A stretch of 64,000 nucleotides of DNA, taken from contig OY482855.1 in assembly GCA_960531495.1 (NCBI GenBank), positions 11,111,365-11,175,364 of the forward strand. Reading direction: 5' to 3'. Position numbers and translations under genes: made by a program. The notes beneath the pieces are model-generated. The model made no database searches. It was not told the origin of the DNA and was given only the letters and a program-made list of their open reading frames with translations. Origin of the DNA: Zeus faber. Lineage: Eukaryota > Chordata > Actinopteri > Zeiformes > Zeidae. Numbering within the stretch: the first letter of the stretch is position 1; the number at the start of each line of letters is the position of its first letter. This document shows positions 43,401 through 57,300 of the stretch, piece after piece.

Positions 43401-45496
43401 CCGGGTCGCGTAGGAATTTCCCCTCCATTTCCGGACCCTCTTTTACGTCTTTCTATTTTTTTATCGTTCAAACAACCAGAAATTTGTTAACTTATAAATT
43501 TCGGTTTTGAATTTCGGTTTTAAACTGGGCTCGGGCCGGGCCCCTAAATGCAGCCAATGGGAAGGGCCTTTGCTGGGCTCAGATAGAATGTGCACAGGCT
43601 CAGGTCGGGTCGGGCTTGTATTTTTGGGCCCGATCTGCTGTAAGCTCTAGTGTGCACGGAGGGGAGGGGCTAGAGCAAAGCAAGGAGGGGCTGAGTGAAT
43701 GAATGCACTGCGCGCAGCTCTGCTAAGATTTCAGTTAAAATAGTAACTGTCACCTTTATAACGTTCACACTATTTAGAACGAATATCGGCCAATCTCGAT
43801 CGGTGGCTGATCTATTGGGGCACCCTTAGTTCCTTTCTCACGCACTCCGATCTGGGGCCGTGAACCCAGTGGTCCTGGATAGGCTCAAGGGTCAAAGGTC
43901 TTGCAATGCAGACTTTTTTCACTTTCTTAAATTAAGACAAGGGGATTTAATATTCACAGCCTTCTGGTGCTAGTTCTGCTCAGTGAAAACCGAATATAAA
44001 ACCTCATATAAACTAATATGTTTACATCTCACCTTCCAATGTTTTCCATTGTTTAACGTTTGATTGAACTGATTTGAGCTCTATTTGTTTCCCTCACCTT
44101 GCACTTTTCTCGCCCCCCTCCCTTTTTTCCAGGTAAATCAATCTATAGTTTTTCCCATAAGCCAGATCTTGTCCACAACTGTCAGCGGGACATTATGCTG
44201 TGCAGGAGGAAGGCAGACCACAGCTCGCCGTGGACCAGAGTTCGACAATTTCCCACGGTGAAATCCTTTGCCGGATCATTTGTGCTCTGCAGGGGTAAGA
44301 ACATTAAGTGTGGATGTTTTATATTGTATATCTTGGCAGAAGATGTTTAAGATTAAAAATCGTACTTGTGCTGAAGGTGATTTTTAGACCCGTGAGGCAT
44401 TCTTGCGTTCTGATTGGTCGAGACTGATGAGACGTTATTAGAGCTGTAGGAAAGGAGTAATACCAGTGTTCTGGACAACAAAGTTTAAATGACCTTGTAG
44501 TCAGAGTACTTAAAATAAATGTTAACTAAGTTATAATCTGGAAGGTTCACATATTTCATAATTTTTACATTTTTAGCCGCTGTATTTCAAGACACAGCCA
44601 TTCAATGTATTTACGTTATGCATGTGCTTCTCTATATGGTGTTTCCAGTGTTGGTGGTGGGGTCTGCCTTTCCCAGTGAAAAATGCAAAGATTGAGCATG
44701 CACAAGAAATGAAAGGCCGATATGGATGAACATTCACAAAAGAACAACACTCACGGATGAAAAAATACTCCCCCACCTCAAGTGACCAAGAAAAACAAAA
44801 AACAATCAGAAGAAGGCAAACTTACAAGAAAATAATTTGACCAATTTAGAGTGGAGATATGAGTAAACTCAGGTGTAAGAAAAAAAAAAGTTGCCATTTC
44901 GGATGGAATCCTAGGACTTACTGTAATGTAATCCACCCAACACAGACAATCGTATGGATTACCACTTTAATTAAGGCAAATGCTGGTCCATGTGTCATGT
45001 TCTCCTTCATAGAACTGCTGAACTCTGGCGATTTGGGCGTGTGTAAATACGGAGAGCAGTGTACCTTCGCCTTCAACCAGCTGGAGATAGACGTCTGGAC
45101 CGAGGAGAGAAGGGGAACTTTCGACAGGACGCAGCTGTTCGAAACGCCCGGCGTCCAAACGGACCCAGCGCACAGAGTCGTGCAGATCCTTCAAGATCAC
45201 GAGGGCAGGTTCCTGTTCCTCTGTCAGGTGAGTGAGCGTGCGGAAGTTCAAACAAAGGCAGCGTTCTGTATCTCAGTGTGCCTCCCCTTTTCATTTGGCT
45301 TCAGAAATGCTACGACGGTAAACCGAGAATCATTAGCGAGCGTCGTCGTGACAACCACAGCATCTGTTCCAACCCGCAGGGGCGCCACATGTTCGACGCC
45401 AATAAGTGAGTCCATTTTGAGAAAAAGGCCGACACAATGCCTTCGTACAACCTTGACTTTATTCAATGACTCAAATACACACACACACACACACAC

Positions 45497-45549
<53 letters not shown>

Positions 45550-48271
45550 ATTGACCCCTCCGTGTTCCTCAGGTGCTTGGTATACGTGGTGAAAACCACC
45601 AGCGTGCACTACAGAAAGGTCCGGCCGCTGAATGACTCCTACTACGTGGAGTTGTGCCGCCACGCCATGCGCTACAGCTGCCAGTTGGAGGACAACTGCC
45701 ACTTCGCCCACTCCCTCGTAGAGCTCAAGACCTGGAAGCTTCAGCGAGACACAGGTACAAGCCTTTAGAGCGCGCTCTACGTAAACAGCCTTGGTGCAAG
45801 TCGAAACTCGACATTTGGTTGTGCCGGTGTCAAAACTGCAAGCTGTGTACAAAAACAAAGTGAATGCTTTTGAATAAATAAATTAAATAAAATTGCAAAT
45901 AGACACTTAAAATAGCCTTTGACATTGAGATTGTATAATAAACAAATATAAATAATAGACAATGAGATGAACATTATATTATTTTTTAATTAATACATTT
46001 ATTTGTTTTGCATGAAAAAAAATAGTGCTTATGAAAAAGTACTTGAAAGTCCTTGAATTTCATTTCACAATGCCAGAATGAACCCAGGGTAATTAATTCC
46101 AATATTAAAAAGTAAGAAAACCCTGCTGGTGACCAACAAATAGGGAAAGGAAAATACTCCTTTGAGGTAAGATAACCAAATGCCACAAAAATGCAATATT
46201 ACATACATTTGGACTACTGGCAACCGTGGAAGTAACCAAAGGAGATTTTAGAACACAACACAAGCCCACTAAAACATCCATCAACAGTAAAATATGAAAA
46301 TGTTGTGAATGGATATATGCAACAAAATATTACTGCTATTACTGGTTACACTCTGGCATGTGGTGTGAAAGGCTTATAACCCAGTGACTACAATATTAAA
46401 TGCTTCAAATTCAGTATTCATTTTCCTGCCAGCCATGAGCTCCCGATGGGTGACAAGATTTTACAAGATTTTAGCCCATAGTGGTTAAATAGACAGCATA
46501 ATGGGATTAAACTTGATATGATGGATACAACTATTGAACGGTACCGCGCTCATTTGGCCACAGACGGGCTTGTTTGGCGCTCGTGGCCGAGCATGGCTGT
46601 GTGTGTGAGTCGAAGGTGCAAATTAATTTTGCACATTTAAACAATGGTGGTGTGAAAATCATTTGCCAAGCTCAAAACCTCTCTTACATCGGGTTACATT
46701 TTTCTCCAACCTTTTAAGCTGAAAACATTTTTACAACTACCAAACCCTACACCGTTTTGACTACATATAACATATGATAACATACATATAACGTATGCCT
46801 TTAATGTTAGAGAAAATTGTCGTTATTAATCCCTGGGAGAAATTATGTATGTGTATGACCAGAACCCATGAGCAAGTGATGGAAGATTCAAAAGTTTATT
46901 GTCATGGTTAGATTTTATTTTTATTGGGGGGGGGGGGGGGGGTGATCACTTGATTTTACATAACAAAAGACTGTTAGAAATGTGTGGATAAAAGCAGCTT
47001 GCTCTGAGGCGATGGAAGCCAGTGGGACACAAGAGACACTGTGTGGAGTGTGGTAATAAAACTACGCATGATGTGGTCAGATGTGTCAAATGATTACACC
47101 TATTGGACGGTAAAACATGTAATTAACCAAAGGGTTGGAGGGGCTTGACACGGCAACCGCTAAGTATATACTACTGAACAAAGAAAGTAAATACTGTTTA
47201 ATAACATCTGTATTTAAGATTGGCGCTAATACTGTGGCTTTTCAATAGAGGGACTTTTTTTCTCTTTCTTTGCTGCTGTAAACACAAAATGAAGCACATT
47301 TTAAATACTACTACTACTATACTCCTAAATACTACAAACTAGTAGTATTATTTTATGCAAAAATGTCAAAACACTAACAGAAACACATAACTATCAAAAG
47401 GCACTTTCACCATTTTTTCTACTGATTATATATTCTATACTGTATATAATTCCTTAGCTCCATGGAGGGTGCTCGAGTATCTGTTGTGACTGATAGAGGT
47501 GCACTGTTTAACTTTTAAACAGAGGGAATGTTACTTAAAACTAAAGATAAATTTGGTTCAGCCGCTGCGCTTTGCAACGTTCATGGATACTGTACTTTTT
47601 CGGGCCTCTCCCGGTTTCCCATGTTAACTTCCATGTTAAGGTTCAATGCTTTAAGAGTATTGGGACTATCATTCTGAGCAAATTCCAGAAGGGGGCAGTA
47701 TATTGCCTCATGAGAACAAGAGAAGTTGATGGTTATTCTGTTTTCATCTGTGTGTGACCTACAGGTATCACCCATGAAGTGATAGTGGAAGAATCCATTA
47801 AATATTATGGCAAACAAGAGCAGGCTGCAACAAAACCAAAGAGCAGAGATGTAAGTTATTTAATTTTACATAAATAGTATTTTGTCTATCTCTGGGAGAC
47901 ATAAAAGACAAAAAACTGTATCTCCCCCCCTTATGTTGAATGCTCTGGTTTATGCTGAATAGACTAGAGGAAAGTTTGGTGTGGTTAAATGTGTATAATA
48001 TTTTTTATGCACGCCTTGAGTGCACGCCCACAAATGACTTTTTTTTTTATTTACTCAAAATCTTGCAAAATGCTTCTTATGTTTCTCATGAAAAATGCAA
48101 GAGTTGTGTATTCCCTCCTCGAGGCCAAAACTAAAGGTGTCTGGAGTCATTACATGAAATGGGTGCCATTCCGCCTTTCTATTTTCAGAATGTGGATATT
48201 TCATTGTGAATGTTAAACTTACCAGAACTTTGCACGGACATGAAAATGAACTGAAGTCTATTAAAAAAATA

Positions 48272-48304
<33 letters not shown>

Positions 48305-51300
48305 CTACAAAATAACATTTTCTCATAGCGTATGTTAATTATGAACTTTAAATTAATAGTTTTAACGCCAAACATGTTGGCAGATTGTTGTGTTTTATAG
48401 ACTTGTTGTGGAATTTTGTCGACCCAAATGGCACTCCTTTCATGGAATGACTCTCTAACCATTGTCTCGCTCCAACTCAAGCCGTCTACTGGCAGCAAAC
48501 CAAGAGTAGCCGGAGGAGGGGGAGGTGGGGCGTGGGGAGGAAAAGGCGGCGGCAGCAGGAGTCTCAACATGAGGATGAAATTCATCTGCGGTCAGTGCTG
48601 GCAGAACGGCCTGGTCAGCGACCCGGACAAATCCTTCAAGTACTGCTCCGCGAAGGCCCGGCACAGGTGAGCAGGAACCCAACTCGTGTCTCATCAGCTG
48701 AGCTTTGAGAGAACCTCAGCAATTAGGAAACAAAAATGTGAGAAATGTGTGAAGTATGCCAAAAAACAGCCAAAGAAAAAATGTCCTCCATGCCACATGA
48801 GTTTGGTCGAAATTCTTCAGAAGAATTAGAAACCCCCGAACCCTCAGCCCATATTCAGATAAGAAACCAGAAGAAGAGATCAGCAGCATCGTTATGTGTC
48901 CAACTTCGCCGCCAAGATTAGATAAATTACTTATCTATCGCTTGAAAATATTCCAAAATTGTGCAGACTGCCTTTCTATCGCTGTCATTACAGCGGAGCA
49001 TCTGCTCTGGTTGTTCGTACGCGTAGTACACATCACGAGCGCCACTCACCAGAGATGTGGAGATGAGGTGACTGTGGTCATTGTGTGTTTTGACGATATT
49101 AGCAGAAAAGAGACTTTGAGGCGAAGCGGTAGGTGTGTCGCATGTCATGTTAGCTCGCTGGGAAGCAGGCGTAACACAGCTCCAAAGTCGGCCAAAAATG
49201 AAAATTGAAAATGAGCAAGACACTTAACCCCTAATTGCTCCTGGCTGCGTCCGTCGGTGTTGGAATAATTGTAAGTCGCTTTGGATAAAAGTGTCTGCCA
49301 AATATAATGTAATGTTCTGCACGTAGGTAGAAGATGTGATTTTCGCCCTGTTTTTTTCTTCCTTATTTCTGCACACAGTGGAATGGCTGCAAAGCTGAGG
49401 CTCTTGTGAATCCAAAGAGCCAGATTGCATTCATGTGTGATGAAATATGACCTCATAGTCACAATTTCAATGTGATGAAAGCATTTTTTAAAACTTGACC
49501 TTACTGTATAAAATTACCTATTGTGACCTCTAGGATAATCACAGCCTCATGAAACACTAGACCCAGAATCTAGACGCCTATACCAATCCCAATGTATGGG
49601 ATGTCCAGGTTCACTGAAGCTAAGTTTGATTTTCTGAGCCTTTTTTAGGAAATAGAGCTTGTCATCCAATCGTCAAAATCGCACAAACCTCCAATTTTCA
49701 AAGGTTATTGATACTGCATCACAGCATTACGTTTTCTAAAGTGTTTCTCAAGGTCATGAGGACTTCAGGTGGTCTTTTTCCACTCTTTTTTTCCCCCATT
49801 CTCGCGGGGTCAAAAATGACTAGAAAGCGTAATTAATGGCATCAACCCACAACTCAGTGCAGCAACTAATCACACATTATTGAGCAGGTGAATGGCCGTC
49901 ATTAGGCATGGGTATAATTTTTAAAGGCCCTTTACGCTCCAAATATTAATAATTTTATCAGGCATAATTACAAACATAATGTATATTACCTTTTAATTGA
50001 TAGGAAAGATTGACATAGAGTGTAAAGCTGCATCTCAAATGATTCATTCAGGTCTCGGCTTTCTGATGGTGTAAGGCAGGGGTTCAAACTACAGGCCCGG
50101 GGGCCAACATCCAGCCCGCCAGACAAGTTAATGTGGCCTGCTATATGGTGATCATTTATTGATAAATCAGGCCCCCCAAATATTTTTTTCAAATCACAAT
50201 GCTTAATATATAATCTATAATCTTAATTAATAATCGTAATTAATAAGAGAGATTAACAGGATTACAAGGCAATTCACTAACGTGCGGAAGAAGAAAAAAA
50301 AAACAGGCCGGTTTTCCCTTGGAGTTCAACACGGTCCTCCCTTAGAAGAAAACAACCTGGCTGGTGGCCCCCTGGTCATTTGAATTTGAGACCACTGGTG
50401 TAAGGTACTTGTATATGGCACCAACTGCTGACCCTCCCCCCCTTCTTTGGCTGGAGCTGGTTCAACTGCTGACCCCCCCCCCCCCCCCTTCTTTGGCTGG
50501 AGCTGGTTGCATCAGTCTCCCGAGATCAGATATTAAACCTGCTTGATATCTTGAGCCATCTGTTGGGATTTGGCGAGCAGTCGGATCGCGTTATGACCAG
50601 TTCATATCACACATTCGTTGCTCACGGGAGTGCGCTGTGATTTCCCTCCGATCTGGGGCTATGCATGGTGATCTCCAAAAACCTGTGGGGGAGTGGAAAA
50701 TCAGGCCAGAATCATGTCGTCTGAACTTGCCATAAGACTGCAGGTAAAACGTGACTTGACTTGCTTTAACTAAGGACTCGATTCGACTTGACGTGACATA
50801 ACCTGTGACTTGACTTGACTTGACATAACCTGTGACTTGACTTGACTTGACATAACCTGTGACTTGACTTGACATAACTTGTGACTTGACTTGACATAAC
50901 TTGTGACTTGACTTGACTTGACATAACCTATGACTTGACTTGACATAACCTATGACTTGACTTGACATAACTTATGACTTGACTTGACATAACTTATGAC
51001 TTGACCTGACATAACCTGTGACTTGACTTGACATAACCCGTGACTTGACCTGACTTGACTTGACATGACATAACCTGTGACTTGACTTGACATGACATAA
51101 CCTGTGACTTGACCTGACTTGACATAACCTGTGACTTGACTTGACATAACATTTGAATTGACTTGACATAACCTGTGACTTGACTTGACAAAACCTTTGA
51201 CTTGACTCGACTTGACATAACCTGTGACTTGACTTGACATAACCTGTGACTTGACTTGACATAACCTGTGACTTGACTTGACATAACTTGTGACTTGATT

Positions 51301-54300
51301 TGACTTGACTTGACATAACCTGTGACTTGACTTGACATAACCTGTGACTTGACTTGACATAACCTGTGACTTGACTTGACCTGACATAACCTGTGACTTG
51401 ACTTGACATAACATTTGAATTGACTTGACTTGATTTAACCTGTGACTTGACTGACATAACCTGTGACTTGACTTGACTTGACTTGACATAACCTGTGACT
51501 TGACTTGACATAACTTATGACTTGGCTTGACTTGACATAACCTGTGACTTGACTTGACATACTGTAACCTGTGACTTGACTTGACATAACTTATGACTTG
51601 GCTTGACTTGACATAACCTGTGACTTGACTTGACATAACCTGTGACTTGACTTGACATAACCTGTGACTTGACTTGACATAACTTGTGACTTGACTTGAC
51701 ATAACATTTGAATTGACTTGACCTTACATAACCTGTGACTTGACTTGACATAACCTGTGACTTGACTTGTCATAACCTGTGACTTGACTTGACATAACTT
51801 GTGACTTGACATAACCTTTGACTTGACATAACCTGTGACTTGACTTGACATAACTTGTGACTTGACTTGACATAACATTTGAATTGACTTGACTTGACAT
51901 AACCTGTGACTTGACTTGACTTGACTTGACATAACCTGTGACTTGACTTGACATAACTTATGACTTGGCTTGACTTGACATAACCTGTGACTTGACTTGA
52001 CATACTGTAACCTGTCACTTGACTTGACATAACTTATGACTTGGCTTGACTTGACATAACCTGTGACTTGACTTGACATAACCTGTGACTTGACTTGACA
52101 TAACCTGTGACTTGACTTGACATAACTTGTGACTTGACTTGACATAACATTTGAATTGACTTGACCTTACATAACCTGTGACTTGACTTGACATAACCTG
52201 TGACTTGACTTGTCATAACCTGTGACTTGACTTGACTTGGCATAACTTGTGACTTGACTTGACATAACCTTTGACTTGACATAACCTGTGACTTGACTTG
52301 ACATAACTTGTGACTTGACTTGACATAACATTTGAATTGACTTGACTTGACATAACCTGTGACTTGACTTGACATAACCTGTGACTTGACTTGACTTGAC
52401 TTGACTTGACATATCCTGTGACTTGACTTGACATAACTTATGACTTGGCTTGACTTGACATAACCTGTGACTTGACTTGATATACTGTAACCTGTCACTT
52501 GACTTGACATAACTTATGACTTGGCTTGACTTGACATAACCTGTGACTTGACTTGACATAACCTGTGACTCGACTTGACATAACCTGTGACTTGACTTGA
52601 CATAACTTGTGACTTGACTTGACATAACATTTGAATTGACTTGACCTTACATAACCTGTGACTTGACTTGACATAACCTGTGACTTGACTTGTCATAACC
52701 TGTGACTTGACTTGACATAACTTGTGACTTGACTTGACATAACTTGTGACTTGACTTGACATAACCTTTGACTTGAATTGACTTGACATAACCTGTGACT
52801 TGACTTGACATAACCCTTGACTTGACTTGACATAACCTTTGACTTGACTTGACTTGACATAATCTGTGACTTGACTTGACATAACCTTTGACTTGACTTG
52901 ACTTGACATAACCTGTGACTTGACTTGACATAACCCTTGACTTGACATAGCCTGTGACTTGACTTGACTTGACATAACCTGTGACTTGACTTGACATAAC
53001 TTGTGACTTGACTTGACATAGCCTGTGACTTGACTTGACATAACTTGTGACTTGACTTGACATAACCTTTAACTTGACTTGACATAACCTTTAACTTGAC
53101 TTGACATAACCTTTAACTTGACTTGACATAATCTGTGACTTGACTTGACATAACCTTTGACTTGACTTGACTTGACATAACTTGTGACTTGACTTGACAT
53201 AACTTGTGACTTGACTTGACATAACTTGTGACTTGACTTGACATAACTTGTGACTTGACTTGACATAACTTGTGACTTGACTTGACATAACCTGTGCCTT
53301 GACTTGACTTGACATAACTTGTGACTTGACTTTACATAACTTGTGATTTGACTTGACTTGACATAACTTGTGACTTGACTTGACTTGACATAACTTGTGA
53401 CGTGACTTGACTTGACATAACTTGTGACTTGACTTGACTTGACATAACTTGTGACTTGACTTGACATAACTTGTGATTTGACTTGACTTGACATAACTTG
53501 TGACTTGACTTGACTTGACATAACTTGTGACTTGACTTGACTTGACATAACTTGTGACTTGACTTGACATAACATTTGATTTAACTTGACTTTACATTAC
53601 TTGTGACTTGACTTGACTTGCCTTGACATAACCTGAGAGTTGACTTGACTTGAGATGACATAACCTGTGACTTGACTTGACTTTACATTACTTGTGACTT
53701 GCCTTGACATAACCTGAGAGTTGACTTGACTTGAGTTGACATAACCTGTGACTTGACTTGCCCAAGGGAATATGGCTTAGGACTTGCTTGACACTGGGAC
53801 CAAATTACTTGAGACTTACTTGTGACTTAAGGGGTACTTGGACATGCGTCTGCCGTTTGTGATGAAAGGTTCGGCATTTTTTTGAGACCTGGTTCTTGAT
53901 GAGTCACTCAAAACAAGTCGTTCAATTTGATTCAGATGGTTTAATGCACGGTGAGTGAAAGAGGACTTCCAGTGAAAGAGAGTGAGAAGAGTCGGCCATT
54001 TATTATTATTATTACTATTTTTCACAATCATTGCAATTTATTTTTCAATGGCAAGTACCATATTAATATAATAGAAACGTGTGTAGAAGTGAAAGAGACT
54101 TTTATTTGAAGTTTGAACTGGACATTTCCATGTTAGTTATATGTTGATTCCTACTAAAACTCAGTGGGAGATAAAGTTGCATTATACTGAAACTTGGTGA
54201 TAGTCCCATATTCTATTTTATTGGAACTCAGTGATCGTTCCATGTTGTATGTGAGCGTGATCAAATCACACGATTTTTTTGTCATTGACGTAGAGCAGAT

Positions 54301-57300
54301 ATACCCAATGAGACCGCGTGTTTTATAAACTCAAAATGATGGGACGACCATGTAAAAGATATTTAATAATCATTGTTTTATTATAAACATATAAATGAAC
54401 GGAAATCGGAAACCTGAATCTGAAAAAAATGGAATCTGCAGGCAAGACTTATAAAAAATCTGAAATTGGAAACAGCCAGGAAAATTGCAGTAGGTGCATC
54501 TCTAGTTGGTAAACATGTTTGGTAACTTTACGAGATGATGCATTTCAAGGGGTAAATCCTAATGAGATTATTTGTGTACTGTATATAGTTAGCCATAGTA
54601 GCTCGCATACGATGTGATGAGCCTCATTACGTGACGGCCACGGTGTGAATAACTGATGGAGTCATTAAGCTGCAGTAACTCAAACGCCACAGAGACTCCC
54701 TGTTCCACTGTTGTGGTACCAAAATATTTTCACAAGGTTGCCTAGTTTGTATGAGAACCTCCACAATTAAGGAAACAAAAGCTCAAGAAACCCAAGTATG
54801 CCTAGAATAGCCAAAGAAAAGTCTGACCAAATTAAAATGTCCTTTGGGCTCCATAAGTTTGGTACAATTCTTAAGCATAATTAGAAACCCCCAAACCCTC
54901 AGCCCATATTCAGATAAGAAACCAGAAGAAGAGATCAGCAGCATCGTTATATGTCCAATGTCAAATATGCTTATGCTATTCCAGCATTACAAAGAAAATG
55001 CAATGTTTTATTCAAGATATGTATTATAACAATCATTCTTAGATTATTTGGATGAGCTAAAAAATGTAATACGTAGAAAAGATGAGATCATTAAACAGAA
55101 CATGATTTGAATGTATCTGGATCTCATTTGTGTCTCATTGTTTGGCTCTGGGCTGCCCTTCCATAACATTCTGAACAGCTGGACTAAAGAACGACGTGTC
55201 CTGCTGGTCAAGTCCATGGAAGGGAGTAAGTGGGTTCAAGTCCGACCACTGCCGTTCGCCAAGAACTACCCCATGCATTACGATGTGAGTATTCCTGCCT
55301 TGTTAGTTGTGTTGTGCAATCAACATTGGTCAGTCTGTCACTGACTTGGAAAAAGAAGTGTTACCAAAAACATCTGCAAAGTATTTGTAGCGTAACATTG
55401 TGATCATGTGTGTGACCAAATGGTGCTCTCCACATGCAGATCTGTGCCCAGATCGTGGAGAAACGGAGGTGCAATTACACTGGAAACTGCACTTTTGCTC
55501 ACAGCCAAGAGGAGAAGGAGCTGTGGACCTACATGAAGAATAATGAATGTGAGTTACCAAAAACAATAAGGTCATGTCCAACCCACCTTTGTATGCCCCA
55601 GAGTAAGAAATCAGTCCTAACTGCCCAAAAACTTGCGTTAAAGGTTGTTTTTTTTATTCTCATAAGCACAAGACTGCATGGAAGCAGATATTGCTGGCTA
55701 TGAAATTGTTATACATAGAGCCAACCACAACATAGTAAACAAAAAAATCGTAATAAAAGAAGAAAGAAAATATGGTACAAACAAGAAGCATGAAAGGAAT
55801 CTAGAAATATTAATAAGAAAGGACATTTTATGGTCCCGACTGACCAACAGAAGGGGTTCAGAGAAAGTCAAAGATGGTGACACGTGGTGAAGTCATTTAG
55901 CCTGTTTGTATGGGGAAATGAGTTCCAATAGACCTCTTTTCCACTGCACAAAAATCCGGCTTACCACCCACTAACATCTGTCTTTTGTCTTTATTGGGAA
56001 CAATAACTTTCATTACTATTCATTCCCGGGACAAATGACTGCACTAGTCACGGGTATTTATCGGCTCCAGCTCCGATCGGCAGTGATGGAAACATGACAC
56101 CGGAGTTCCCATGCTTATTTTTGGCCGGTTTCCGGACGTTGGCGTGTAAATAGACAGGAATATCTGTGTGTCATTAGATCATTTCATATCCGATTTAGAA
56201 TCCAAAATCAAAATCAGAAGTTATTGACTTTTTTCCAGCATGGACCGCTCCATGCGCAGAGAACCGTCACACTCCAGCACCGCCCCATGCTGGCCCTCGA
56301 ACCGGAGGAGCGTCTCAGCTCCCTGCCACCAAAGGACCGGGCCTGATGCACGCACAGCGTGCATCGGGCGCTACCGGTGTGGGCATGGATACTCCATGCT
56401 GCTTTCTCCTGTTTTTTTCCTCAATCACACTGGAAACATGACACTGAAACATGAAACTTTTCCGGTGTGTTCATGACGTCTAGCATGACGCAGCAGAAAA
56501 AAAAGAAGAATGAAATACTCGCCTACTGGCAATGGGAAATGCGTCAATCTCCGATTTTTTGTTGGTTTCCCCACATTTAAAAAAAACTGCAAAAACACGC
56601 TAATTTTGGTGTTAAAACAGTAATACAAACACACCAGTTGTCTCCCAACTCCAGGGACTCTCAGCACGCCAAGTTTCATTTGGAAGTACATAATTTTGGA
56701 ATGATGCTAGATGTGCTCAAGAAAGCCCCTCTGTCTCAAATGTCACTTTTTGCCAGAGAACATAGTGTAAATCCAGTGTCTAAATCTCGCTCTGCAGTGA
56801 AGGACATGCAGCAGATGTATGACATGTGGCTGTCCCTCACCGGCCACAAACGCCAAATAGACGGAGCGTTGCTCACCCAACCCTCACAATCCAGCGAAGA
56901 GAAACTCATCATCATGCCAACCGACTACGCTGAACCAATGGTGGGTAGATTAGTTTTACTTTAGTTCATAATTTATGATGCTTTTATTCTAAGTTGTCTC
57001 TGAGCAGCAAAAGCTCCCAATTGAAGGTTTCTGATACTGATTTTTCTCTGAGGGATCTACCTTGACTACGACCTTGCCTCTCTTGGTCTCACATCAGTCA
57101 TCTGTATTCATGACCAACCATCCGTACTTTTTCATGTTAAGAAATTTCCAACGCTTCTTTTGTCCATTTCAGAGTGGCTTCTACTGCCGCTTGTGTGGGC
57201 GGCACAGTAACAGTGAGCGCCAGTGGCAGCGGCACATCTCTACCGAAAAGCACAAGGACCGCGTGTTTAGCTGTGAGGGAGAGGATGAGACTCTGACATG

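Noticed and set aside
50591-53575. Long minus-strand open frames with MSSQVTGYVKSSH-type repeats
   Set aside because: They are translations of the 22-bp minisatellite. All three frames are open at once because the unit is not a multiple of three and lacks stops.
50745-53770. CRISPR-like array
   Set aside because: The 22-bp units are contiguous with no unique spacers, and the window is eukaryotic.
55930-56545. Complete DNA transposon in ZC3H7B intron 19
   Set aside because: A possible left end is seen, but no matching right end or target duplication could be found by eye.
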